Part shown: positions 1-6,382 of the stretch, piece after piece
How the letters are laid out: each line of letters opens with the position of its first letter
Position numbering within the stretch: the stretch's first letter is position 1
Source of the DNA: Fidelibacterota bacterium UBA6817
GTDB lineage: Bacteria; Fidelibacterota; Fidelibacteria; Fidelibacterales; Fidelibacteraceae
Assembly (NCBI GenBank): GCA_002452555.1
Contig: DKER01000086.1
Location: 1 to 7,146, forward strand
Length of the DNA stretch: 7,146 bases
Direction of reading: 5' to 3'
Notes under the pieces: model-generated
The model's input: only the letters and a program-made list of their open reading frames with translations
Database searches by the model: none
What the model was told of the DNA's origin: nothing
Program-made: the position numbers and the translations under genes

Positions 1-2
1 AG

Positions 3-65
3 ACGTTGAGAGGTTGAGGCTCGCGATGCTCGCTGTTTAAGAATTCAAGGGTTCATGAGTTCAAG
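3..65. repeat. Degenerate octamer tandem repeats
   Basis: Two octad runs are visible. ACGTTGAG (3-10) and AGGTTGAG (11-18) form the first. TGTTTAAG (34-41), AATTCAAG (42-49), GGTTCATG (50-57) and AGTTCAAG (58-65) form the second, with a consensus near RGTTCAAG. Between them GCTCGC occurs twice (19-24 and 28-33). The 8-base period does not match codon periodicity and no reading frame of useful length crosses it. The array probably continues left of the window. Its function is unknown; it looks like intergenic simple-sequence DNA grown by slippage and then decayed. Confidence 0.6.
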
Positions 66-270
66 TTTCTTTACGATTTCTAAGAAGTAAAAACGACACT
101 TTCATACACCCCGTCAGTCATGGATTATGTATTAGGATGTAATCAAAACAAAAGATTTTACCACCCTCGAACCAGAAAAAACCTTATCGACTACGAAACC
201 ACCTAAATAAAACAAACGCAGTCAAATGAAACAACATCATATCATCTGAAACAAAATCGACCCACTTTAC
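66..270. other. Gene-free intergenic stretch
   Basis: No plausible coding frame, RNA gene or strong hairpin is seen here. The stretch is AT-rich. The only internal structure noticed is a 12-base near-duplicate, TGAAACAACATC at 227-238 and TGAAACAAAATC at 247-258, set 20 bases apart with one mismatch. No convincing rho-independent terminator for the minus-strand gpsA transcript was found in this stretch. Confidence 0.5.
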
Positions 271-334
271 TGACTACTGACTACTGACTACAGGCTACCG
301 GCTACCGGCTACCGGCTACCGGACCGGCTACCGG
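271..334. repeat. Heptamer tandem tract TGACTAC / CGGCTAC
   Basis: Three exact TGACTAC units (271-277, 278-284, 285-291) are followed by a hybrid AGGCTAC (292-298), three CGGCTAC units (299-305, 306-312, 313-319), a 5-base interruption CGGAC (320-324), one more CGGCTAC (325-331) and a final CGG. All units share the core CTAC, and the array changes from an AT-richer to a GC-richer variant midway. CCGG recurs at 298, 305, 312, 319, 324 and 331. Adjacent CCGG sites can pair as 4-bp stems with a 3-base CTA (TAG on the minus strand) loop. The right half of the tract is inside the gpsA reading frame. Heptanucleotide tandem repeats are known from other bacteria (for example the STRR repeats of cyanobacteria), but I cannot assign this one to a named family. 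Confidence 0.85.
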
Positions 335-1337
335 ACAATTCCGCTTTCGGGTCACGAAGCATGAGTTCATTGACCTGCTGCAATGGGTTTGCATTATTAA
401 ACATGACATCATACACGGCTTTGGCAACAGGCATTTCCGCCTGATATTTTTCTGCCAGTCTGATGGCAGATCGGGTAGTTGTAACGCCTTCAGCAACCAT
501 TTTCATAGGTTTCAGTATATCGTCAAGTTTCCTGCCTTTGCCCAGTTCCTCGCCCACATACCGGTTTCGGCTGTGTTTGCTGATACAGGTTACAATCAAA
601 TCTCCCATTCCTGTCAACCCTGAAAATGTCTCCGGCCGTGCTCCCATCGCCAGGCCGATTTTCATTATTTCATAGGCACCCCGGACAATCAGTGCTGCTT
701 TGGCATTATCTCCAAAACCAACGCCGTCACTGATCCCCGCTGCAATGGCAATGACATTTTTCAGCGATCCGCCCAATTCCACGCCTGTCAGGTCATTTGT
801 CGTATAAATTCTTAACCGTTCATCCATGAGAAGCAGCTGAATTTCTTCAGAGAGGGATTCGTTTTCACAAGCTGCAACCAGAACGGTAGGCATTTTTCTC
901 ACGACTTCTTCCGCATGACTTGGACCTGTAACTGTCAGAATGCCGCGCACGGGAAATGTGATCTCATGCGCAATGACTTCACTCATTCGCATCAGGGTTT
1001 CCGTTTCAATTCCCTTGGAAATATTGACAATCAACGGATTACCCGTTAAAGACAATGCGTTTACATCCCTGCAAACAGACCGCATAGCATGTGAGGGAAC
1101 GGCAAAAATTAATATATCTTTATTCTCAACAACCGGTTTCAGTTCATGGGTTACACAAAGTTCGGACGGAAAAGGCCGGATCGGCAAAAGATCGTTGATT
1201 CTTGTTTCATGGATGGTTTTAACTCTGTTCTCGTCAAATTCCCAAAATGTGACATTGTTACCCAAATCATAAAGATGCAGTCCAAGGGCTGATCCCCATG
1301 ACCCGGTACCGATAACACCAATGTTTTTTAATGCCAT
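309..1337 (-). CDS. gpsA: Glycerol-3-phosphate dehydrogenase [NAD(P)+]
   Basis: This 342-residue cytoplasmic enzyme reduces dihydroxyacetone phosphate to sn-glycerol-3-phosphate, the backbone precursor of phospholipids. The N-terminal Rossmann fold shows the dinucleotide loop G10-T-G-S-W-G15. Further family motifs are NISKGIE with Lys108, TGPSHAEE (137-144), the catalytic-lysine motif GGSLKN with Lys193, and the C-terminal helical domain with GLTGMGDLIVTC (240-251) and SRNRY (256-260). The family usually has Ala or Thr where this protein has Ser191. The start is supported by AGAGG at 1344-1348, six bases upstream, which overlaps the stop of the preceding acyl-CoA synthetase gene, so translation is probably coupled. 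The conserved part ends around DPKAE (329-333). The last residues, SGSRSGSR, and the TAG stop (309-311) are encoded by the CCGGTAG repeat tract, so the tail looks acquired and is probably dispensable. Identity is secure. Confidence 0.96.
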   Translation of the reverse strand: MALKNIGVIGTGSWGSALGLHLYDLGNNVTFWEFDENRVKTIHETRINDLLPIRPFPSELCVTHELKPVVENKDILIFAVPSHAMRSVCRDVNALSLTGNPLIVNISKGIETETLMRMSEVIAHEITFPVRGILTVTGPSHAEEVVRKMPTVLVAACENESLSEEIQLLLMDERLRIYTTNDLTGVELGGSLKNVIAIAAGISDGVGFGDNAKAALIVRGAYEIMKIGLAMGARPETFSGLTGMGDLIVTCISKHSRNRYVGEELGKGRKLDDILKPMKMVAEGVTTTRSAIRLAEKYQAEMPVAKAVYDVMFNNANPLQQVNELMLRDPKAELSGSRSGSR

Positions 1338-1343
1338 GTCAAT

Positions 1344-1348
1344 CCTCT
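1344..1348 (-). promoter_or_regulatory. gpsA ribosome binding site overlapping upstream stop
   Basis: On the minus strand AGAGG lies six bases before the gpsA ATG, and its first two bases are the last two of the TAG stop (1347-1349) of the acyl-CoA synthetase gene. Ribosomes terminating on the first gene would therefore be placed on the gpsA start, which suggests translational coupling. Confidence 0.7.
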
Positions 1349-3155
1349 AATGGTATAAAGTATCGATAAGTTCTCTGTATCTGTTCTCAATCACTATTCG
1401 TCTTGTTTTCAGGGACGGAGTTAATTCACCCCTTTCAATCGTAAACGGTTCCGGAATAAGGGCAATTTTTTTAATCTGTTCATACCGTGCGAAATTCTGT
1501 TGAATTCTTTGAACGTCTTCATGAACAATATTCACGATTTTATAATGATTGATCAGTTCGCGTATTGAATCATACTGAATATTCAGATTATCAGCCAGCT
1601 GTGTGATTTTATCATAATTCGGTACAATCAAAGCTGTAAGATAATTCCGTTTATCTCCGATCACCACTACCTGATCGATATACGGTGAATTCACGAGTTC
1701 AGTTTCAAGAGCTGCAGGAGCAATATTTTTCCCTCCGGATGTAACAATAATATTTTTAATTCTGTCAGTAATTTTCAAATATCCTTCTTCGTCAATTTCT
1801 CCAATATCGCCGGTATGCAGCCAGCCTTCAGCATCAATCATTTCTGCAGTAGCTTCCGGCTCTTTGTAGTATCCCATCATAATATTTGGACCTTTGACTA
1901 AAATTTCTCTGTCCTCACTGAGCTTGTGTTCAACATTGGCTATCGGTTTCCCGACCGTGGAAAATTTATATCGTTCCCGCAGGTTTGTATGGGTTACGGG
2001 AGATGCTTCCGTAAGTCCGTATCCCTGTAGGATTAAAACTCCTATCGCATCGAAAAACTCACCGATTTCATCAAGCAGGGGTGCGCCGCCCGAAATAAAA
2101 AACTTGATTTGCCCGCCGGTATAACTTCTGAGTTTTTTAAACACCAGCAAATCGGCAAGAGCATATTCCATAGAATACATTCCGGACGGTTTTTTACCTT
2201 TCTGGCGAAATTTGCGACTTACGTTGCGTCCAATATTCATGGAAAACGTGAATATCTGTTTTTTGACTCCGGTTAATTTCTGGCTTTCACTCATCATGGC
2301 GCTATACATTTTTTCGAAAAGCCTGGGGACTGAAATGCAGATTGTTGGTTTTACCTCTCTGATTTCCTGGCCAACAGCAGAGATATCTGTAGCATAATAG
2401 ACAGTGGCACCCAGAAACATCGGGACCAGATCACCCGTTGTTCTTTCCAGCGAATGAGACAGGGGGAGAAAAGATAAAAAGACTTCATCCTGATCCGGAT
2501 TCAGCGTTTCTATACTTGACCAGGCATTCCACCACAGATTTCCGTGACTCAGCATTACACCTTTGGGATTCCCGGTCGTTCCTGATGTATAAATAATTGT
2601 CATCAGATCTTCGGGACCGGTTTTTTCACATTCTTCCTGAAAAGAAAGTTTACCTTGCGCCGATGCTTTTTTCCCTGATTCCAGAAACATCTTCCAGTCA
2701 AACATCCAATCCGCATCCAGAGTTGTGTCCCAGTCAAAAACAACCATGAATTTTAAACCGGGCAATTCATCTTTAATTTCAATGATTTTATCTGCCTGTT
2801 CCCGGTTTGAAACAAAAATTGCTTTAGAATCGGAATTTTTTAGAATATAAAGGATATGGTGTGCAGGCAATGTGGGATAGACAGTTACGGTAACCATTCC
2901 GGGACAGGCAATGGCATAGTCTGCCAGAGGCCATTCGGTGCGATTTTCCGACAGGATTGCAATATGATCCCCTCGTTTTAGTCCCTTCTCCCACAGGGCA
3001 TGGGTAACAGCTTCAACATTTGACCGAACGTCCGAATAGGTGATGGGTACCCATTCATTATGCTTTTTTGAAGCATAAGCAATTTTATCCGGGAATTGGC
3101 TGCATGTTTTAACAAATTCTCCGGATACCGTCATTTTTTCTGATTTCATCATCAT
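1347..3155 (-). CDS. Long-chain fatty acid-CoA ligase (AMP-forming)
   Basis: This 602-residue member of the ANL adenylating superfamily activates a fatty acid with ATP to acyl-AMP and then transfers it to coenzyme A. Its length and motifs fit the FadD15/eukaryotic ACSL-like long-chain branch. The phosphate-binding loop YTSGTTGNPKG is at 189-199. QGYGLTEASPV (377-387) is the A5 motif with Glu383. GWLHTGD (444-450) holds the ribose-binding Asp450, DRIKN (464-468) is the hinge region, and Lys583 in GELTPSLKTRR is the expected catalytic lysine of the C-terminal domain. All key residues are present. There is no signal peptide; the enzyme is probably cytoplasmic or peripheral at the membrane. Three ATG codons stand in a row at the start (3155, 3152, 3149). 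The AAGGA site at 3160-3164 is spaced 4, 7 and 10 bases from them, so the second may be the true start. It is the first gene of an operon with gpsA, nine bases apart. Chain-length specificity cannot be read from sequence. Confidence 0.93.
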   Translation of the reverse strand: MMMKSEKMTVSGEFVKTCSQFPDKIAYASKKHNEWVPITYSDVRSNVEAVTHALWEKGLKRGDHIAILSENRTEWPLADYAIACPGMVTVTVYPTLPAHHILYILKNSDSKAIFVSNREQADKIIEIKDELPGLKFMVVFDWDTTLDADWMFDWKMFLESGKKASAQGKLSFQEECEKTGPEDLMTIIYTSGTTGNPKGVMLSHGNLWWNAWSSIETLNPDQDEVFLSFLPLSHSLERTTGDLVPMFLGATVYYATDISAVGQEIREVKPTICISVPRLFEKMYSAMMSESQKLTGVKKQIFTFSMNIGRNVSRKFRQKGKKPSGMYSMEYALADLLVFKKLRSYTGGQIKFFISGGAPLLDEIGEFFDAIGVLILQGYGLTEASPVTHTNLRERYKFSTVGKPIANVEHKLSEDREILVKGPNIMMGYYKEPEATAEMIDAEGWLHTGDIGEIDEEGYLKITDRIKNIIVTSGGKNIAPAALETELVNSPYIDQVVVIGDKRNYLTALIVPNYDKITQLADNLNIQYDSIRELINHYKIVNIVHEDVQRIQQNFARYEQIKKIALIPEPFTIERGELTPSLKTRRIVIENRYRELIDTLYH

Positions 3156-3159
3156 TTTT

Positions 3160-3164
3160 TCCTT
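3160..3164 (-). promoter_or_regulatory. Ribosome binding site, triple-ATG start
   Basis: AAGGA on the minus strand precedes three consecutive ATG codons. Spacing is 4 bases to the first, 7 to the second and 10 to the third, so the middle ATG at 3152 has the most usual spacing. The difference is one residue either way. Confidence 0.5.
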
Positions 3165-3203
3165 GCTTTTTATTAATTTATTTGAAATTTTCGAGCTTGC
3201 ATT

Positions 3204-3287
3204 GCCGAGGTGGTGAAATTGGCAGACGCAGAGGACTCAAAATCCTCCGGACTTCGGTCCTTGCGGGTTCGACTCCCGCCCTCGGTA
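3204..3287 (+). tRNA. tRNA-Leu (anticodon CAA)
   Basis: The 84-base cloverleaf folds completely. The acceptor GCCGAGG (3204-3210) pairs with CCTCGGT (3280-3286), including a G1-U72 wobble, and the discriminator is A3287, as in leucine tRNAs. The anticodon stem is GAGGA/TCCTC (3231-3235, 3243-3247) with loop CTCAAAA and anticodon CAA at 3238-3240, which reads UUG. The long class II variable arm has stem GGAC/GTCC (3249-3252, 3257-3260) closed by a TTCG tetraloop. The T arm is GCGGG/CCCGC (3263-3267, 3275-3279) with loop TTCGACT. The 3' CCA is not encoded: CAA follows A3287, so the end must be added by a CCA-adding enzyme. The gene lies opposite to its protein-coding neighbours, only 48 bases from the acyl-CoA synthetase start. 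No clear promoter or terminator of its own was found. Confidence 0.97.
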
Positions 3288-3344
3288 CAAAGCTCAATCG
3301 TGTAATCCTTCCGGGACTTATGGTATCAGACTGCTTTATCGCAT

Positions 3345-4694
3345 TTAAATATCCAGTTCATCAATTTTTCTGTATAAAGAACTTAACCCGATATCCAGGA
3401 ATTCTGCTGCTTTGGCTTTATCGTATTCAACCATTTCAAGAATGCGTCGAATATGATATTTTTCAAACTCTCTGACGGCATTTTTAAGCGGCGGTGAAAA
3501 ACTCTTTTTCAGTGACGTGTCCGGCATACTGCTGCCCTGGAGATTATCTATTGTCAAATATTCCCCGTCACACAGCAGCACTGCTCTTTCAATCATGTTT
3601 TCCAATTCGCGGACTTCTCCTTTCCATGAATGGTTTATCAGGGCTTTCATGGTATCATTGTCCACACCGCGGACTTTTCGCTTCAGCTCATGATTGTATT
3701 TATTGATAAAATGATTGACAAGCAAGGGAATATCTTCCTGCCTTTCACGGAGGGACGGTAAATGAATCTCCACAATATTCAGCCTGTAATATAAGTCTTC
3801 GCGAAAATTTCCTTCTTCCACTTCTTTTAGCAGGTCTTTATTTGTAGCCGACAGAATTCTCACATTCACGTGAATAGGATTGCTGCTGCCGAGAGGTTTG
3901 ATCTCCTTGGTTTCAATAGCCCGGAGCAGTTTAACCTGAATATGAACCGGAATCTCTCCTACTTCATCCAGGAAAAGAGTCCCGCCGCTTGCCGACTTAA
4001 AAACACCATCTTTATCCTGATTGGCGCCGGTAAAAGCCCCTTTTCTGAATCCAAACAGCTCACTTTCAAAAAGGGTTTCAGGCAGGGCGCCGCAATTGAT
4101 GGGAACAAACGGTTCATTCTTTCGGGGACTGTTGTCATGAATTGCACGGGCTATGAGTTCTTTACCCGTGCCGCTCTTACCGGTGATCAAAACATTGCTG
4201 GTTGAGTTAGCAACACGGCTTACCATATGATAAACCTGTTTCATGGCAGGACTGTCACCTATAATGTTTGAAAAGTTAAATTTTTCCCGGATCTCTTTTC
4301 TCAAATTCTGATTTTCCAGCAGCGTCCGTCTGAACCGGTTGATATGGTGTATTCTGTGCAGAAGTTCGCCGGGATCAATCGGCTTCAAAATGTAATCAAT
4401 GGCTCCTTTCCGCAGGGCTTCAACGGCAGTTTCTACTGTTGCGTGTGCCGTGATGATCATGGCGGATGTTTTGGGCGCAAAGGATGATATGTATTTAAGC
4501 AGTTCCATGCCATTTCGCACCGGCATATTCAAATCAGTGATGACCAGGTCATAGTTGGATTTTTCCAGCAGTGCAATCGCTTCTTCCCCGTTTGCAACAC
4601 AGTCACACAGAAATCCTTCACCTGCAAGCAGATCACGCAAAGAATCCCGGATCTCTACATCATCATCTGCCACCAAAATATGAATCTGAGCCAT
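3345..4694 (-). CDS. NtrC-family sigma-54-dependent response regulator
   Basis: This 449-residue cytoplasmic transcription activator receives a phosphoryl group from a sensor kinase and uses ATP to remodel sigma-54 RNA polymerase. The receiver domain (about 1-118) has the acidic pocket D10-D12, phospho-acceptor Asp54 in VITDLNMP and Lys104. The AAA+ domain (about 142-375) has Walker A GKSGTGKE (Lys178), the sigma-54 contact loop GAFTGA (219-224), Walker B GGTLFLDE (237-244) and the arginine-finger segment FREDLYYRLN (297-306). The C-terminal Fis-type helix-turn-helix lies at about 405-446. The usual GNVRELEN motif reads GEVRELEN (359-366). I start at the Met coded at 4694 because AAAGGAG lies five bases upstream (4700-4706) and the receiver fold begins there; an in-frame ATG at 4724 would only add ten unconserved residues. 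No histidine kinase is in the window, so partner and target genes are unknown. It is likely monocistronic. Confidence 0.95.
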   Translation of the reverse strand: MAQIHILVADDDVEIRDSLRDLLAGEGFLCDCVANGEEAIALLEKSNYDLVITDLNMPVRNGMELLKYISSFAPKTSAMIITAHATVETAVEALRKGAIDYILKPIDPGELLHRIHHINRFRRTLLENQNLRKEIREKFNFSNIIGDSPAMKQVYHMVSRVANSTSNVLITGKSGTGKELIARAIHDNSPRKNEPFVPINCGALPETLFESELFGFRKGAFTGANQDKDGVFKSASGGTLFLDEVGEIPVHIQVKLLRAIETKEIKPLGSSNPIHVNVRILSATNKDLLKEVEEGNFREDLYYRLNIVEIHLPSLRERQEDIPLLVNHFINKYNHELKRKVRGVDNDTMKALINHSWKGEVRELENMIERAVLLCDGEYLTIDNLQGSSMPDTSLKKSFSPPLKNAVREFEKYHIRRILEMVEYDKAKAAEFLDIGLSSLYRKIDELDI

Positions 4695-4699
4695 AGATA

Positions 4700-4706
4700 C
4701 TCCTTT
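4700..4706 (-). promoter_or_regulatory. Strong ribosome binding site of the regulator gene
   Basis: AAAGGAG on the minus strand lies five bases before the ATG at 4694. This near-ideal Shine-Dalgarno site decides the start in favour of the protein beginning MAQIHILVADDD over the upstream in-frame ATG at 4724. Confidence 0.8.
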
Positions 4707-4731
4707 ATTCCAGATGCTTCTCAATTTTAAG

Positions 4732-4760
4732 AATTTATTTCAGGTAAAGGTATTGAACAA
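4732..4760 (-). promoter_or_regulatory. Possible sigma-70 promoter for the regulator gene
   Basis: On the minus strand TTGTTC (4755-4760) and TAAATT (4732-4737) are 17 bases apart, downstream of the symporter terminator and 37 bases before the regulator ATG. Both hexamers match the consensus only partly (3/6 and 4/6), so this is a position-supported guess. Confidence 0.25.
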
Positions 4761-4780
4761 GGATGTTTTTTAACAGAATA

Positions 4781-4810
4781 TGAAAAAAGCCGCAAAAGCA
4801 GCTTTTTTCA
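4781..4810 (-). terminator. Rho-independent terminator of the symporter gene
   Basis: TGAAAAAAGC (4781-4790) and GCTTTTTTCA (4801-4810) are a perfect 10-bp inverted repeat around a 10-base loop that itself contains GC-AAAA-GC. It begins 18 bases after the symporter stop codon. On the minus strand the distal arm contains a run of six T. The stem is A/T-rich and GC-poor, which makes it less classical, but its position between two co-directional genes supports termination. The symmetric A6/T6 arms could act on either strand. Confidence 0.65.
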
Positions 4811-4827
4811 TTTATTTAAACCGGATA

Positions 4828-6261
4828 TCAGGTTTTAATTTGAGACGTTATCCGGACCAGAATCTGTTCTGTTACAACAGATACAATTAAACCGATAATC
4901 GTATACCAGGTCCAGTGAACAGATGTTCCCTGAATAACAAACATCATAACCAACAGGGTAGTAAAAAAAGTTATAACATACTGCCAGACCTGTGCTTGCG
5001 CAAAGAATCGCGTCAGTATAAACATTCCCAGCATGGCTCCGTAGGTAAAGGACGCAATGGAGAGTCCCACTTCCACCAGGGGGTTGTTCATATTGGTGAA
5101 AAGGGATGCCCCTCCAACCATGATGATACCCCAGACAAGGGTTACAAAACGGCTGATTTTAAAGAGTTTATCCTCGCTAACATTCAATTTGAACAAGGGT
5201 TTGATAATGTCCATGGTTGTTGAACTGGACAATGCGCTTAATGAGCCGCTTAGCGTGGACATGGCAGCGGCAAAGATTCCTGCCACAGTGATACCCTTAA
5301 TAACCGGCGGCAACTGATTAATGATAAAAAGAGTGAAAACCTCATCGGATTTCGTTAAACCTGCTTCTGCCAGTGAGGCGCCATTCCATACGGCATAAAT
5401 CATCAATCCGAGAATAAGAAAGAGGGAGAATTGAAAAAACACCACAAATCCGCTGCCGATCATTGCCTTTTTGGAGGCATTTACATCCTTGCAGCTCAGG
5501 ACTCTTTGAACAATAAGCTGATCGGTACCGTGGCTTGCCATTGACAGGACAGCACCGCCCAGAAGTCCTGAAAAAATGCTGTAATTGCTCATATTAAGGT
5601 TAAAAGTAAAAAGTTTGAATTTTCCGGCTTCAGCCATAGTGGAAAGTATTGCACCCGGTTCGGGCAGGAGATTATAGGCTATGCCAAGCGTAAAAAAGGC
5701 AGCCGTAATATAAATTATCCATTGAACAACATCCATCCACACAACGGAACGGATCCCTCCAAACCATGTATAGACAACCGTTACAAAACCCAGTATCCAG
5801 ATTGAGGCACTGTAGCTGATCCCTGTTATCATTGAAAGGGGAATGGCTACGGCAAACAGACGGACACCGTCTGCCAGAAGTCTTGTAAACATGAAAGTAA
5901 TACTCATGACCCTCTGCATGGTAATTCCGCCCTTTTCCCGAATGGATTCGTACACGGAAATATAATTCCCCCGTGCATACATCGGCAACAGCACAAAGGC
6001 AACCAGAAAACGTCCCAGAACATATCCCATGCAGACCTGAAGAAAAGACAAATCAGAAATATAAGCCAGACCGGGAATGGACAGGAATGTTAAAACGGAT
6101 GTTTCGGCGGCAACGATTGACAGCATGACTGCCCACCAGGGAAGATTTTTCCCGGCATTGTAATATCCCTGAACGTCCTTGACGTTTTTCCCCAGCCAGG
6201 TTCCTGCAGTAAAAACAGCCAGCATGAAAACAATAACGATCGTGTAATCCACAAAATGCAT
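4828..6261 (-). CDS. SSS-family sodium:solute symporter
   Basis: This 477-residue inner-membrane protein is expected to import a small solute driven by the sodium gradient, using the LeuT-like fold of the SSS/SLC5 family. The sequence is dominated by about 13 hydrophobic segments, starting at about 5-23 and ending at about 450-468. Family landmarks are AAETSVLTFLSIPG (51-64) in the first core helix, YTWFGGIRSVVWMDVVQ (164-180), HGTDQLIVQRVLSCKD (244-259) and MSTLSGSLSALSSS (334-347). Ser335-Thr336 in the last motif align with the sodium-ligating pair known from PutP (S340-T341). The start at 6261 has AAAGAGG six bases upstream (6268-6274). A terminator follows the gene. The substrate cannot be told from sequence: the family covers sugars, proline, pantothenate, carboxylates, sialic acid and others, and no catabolic neighbours give a hint. 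No signal of truncation. Confidence 0.93.
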   Translation of the reverse strand: MHFVDYTIVIVFMLAVFTAGTWLGKNVKDVQGYYNAGKNLPWWAVMLSIVAAETSVLTFLSIPGLAYISDLSFLQVCMGYVLGRFLVAFVLLPMYARGNYISVYESIREKGGITMQRVMSITFMFTRLLADGVRLFAVAIPLSMITGISYSASIWILGFVTVVYTWFGGIRSVVWMDVVQWIIYITAAFFTLGIAYNLLPEPGAILSTMAEAGKFKLFTFNLNMSNYSIFSGLLGGAVLSMASHGTDQLIVQRVLSCKDVNASKKAMIGSGFVVFFQFSLFLILGLMIYAVWNGASLAEAGLTKSDEVFTLFIINQLPPVIKGITVAGIFAAAMSTLSGSLSALSSSTTMDIIKPLFKLNVSEDKLFKISRFVTLVWGIIMVGGASLFTNMNNPLVEVGLSIASFTYGAMLGMFILTRFFAQAQVWQYVITFFTTLLVMMFVIQGTSVHWTWYTIIGLIVSVVTEQILVRITSQIKT

Positions 6262-6317
6262 ACCGTACCTCTTTACTTATCAATGAATGTAACCGGAATT
6301 TCCGTTTTAACAGAGAG

Positions 6318-6346
6318 ATTATCAAGACATTTTACATAAATTTAAA
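6318..6346 (-). promoter_or_regulatory. Candidate sigma-70 promoter for the symporter
   Basis: On the minus strand TTTAAA (6341-6346, 4/6 match) and GATAAT (6318-6323, 5/6 match) are separated by 17 bases and lie 57 bases or more upstream of the symporter ATG. The spacing and the -10 match are good; the call is by eye only. Confidence 0.4.
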
Positions 6347-6359
6347 AGCTGAAATTAAT
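6331..6359 (+). promoter_or_regulatory. Candidate promoter for the right-edge gene
   Basis: TTTACA (6331-6336, 5/6 match to the -35 consensus) and ATTAAT (6354-6359, 4/6 match to the -10) are 17 bases apart and end 23 bases before the ATG at 6383. The region is very AT-rich, so chance matches are likely. It overlaps the candidate symporter promoter on the other strand, so the two divergent genes might interfere or share control. Confidence 0.3.
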
Positions 6360-6382
6360 TTTATAAAATTTTATATTTCATC

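Noticed and set aside
271..334. Possible CRISPR array
   Set aside because: Units are 7 bases with no spacers between them and no cas gene is present; this is a simple tandem repeat.
2402..2420. TGGCAC in the acyl-CoA synthetase gene as a sigma-54 promoter
   Set aside because: The TGGCAC is not followed by a TTGC element at the required spacing and it lies inside a coding region.
3204..3287. tRNA gene as an integration site for a mobile element
   Set aside because: No integrase, no second copy of the tRNA 3' end and no phage-like genes are seen in the window; both flanking genes are housekeeping-like.
3182..3475. Plus-strand open frame of 97 codons through the tRNA region
   Set aside because: It translates the tRNA-Leu gene itself (GGEIGRRRGLKILRTS), a known type of spurious protein, and then runs antisense through the end of the regulator gene.
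4695..4724. Longer N-terminus for the sigma-54 regulator starting at 4724
   Set aside because: The ten added residues are unlike receiver domains, the ideal ribosome site lies inside them, and the start at 4694 places the phospho-acceptor at Asp54 as in NtrC.
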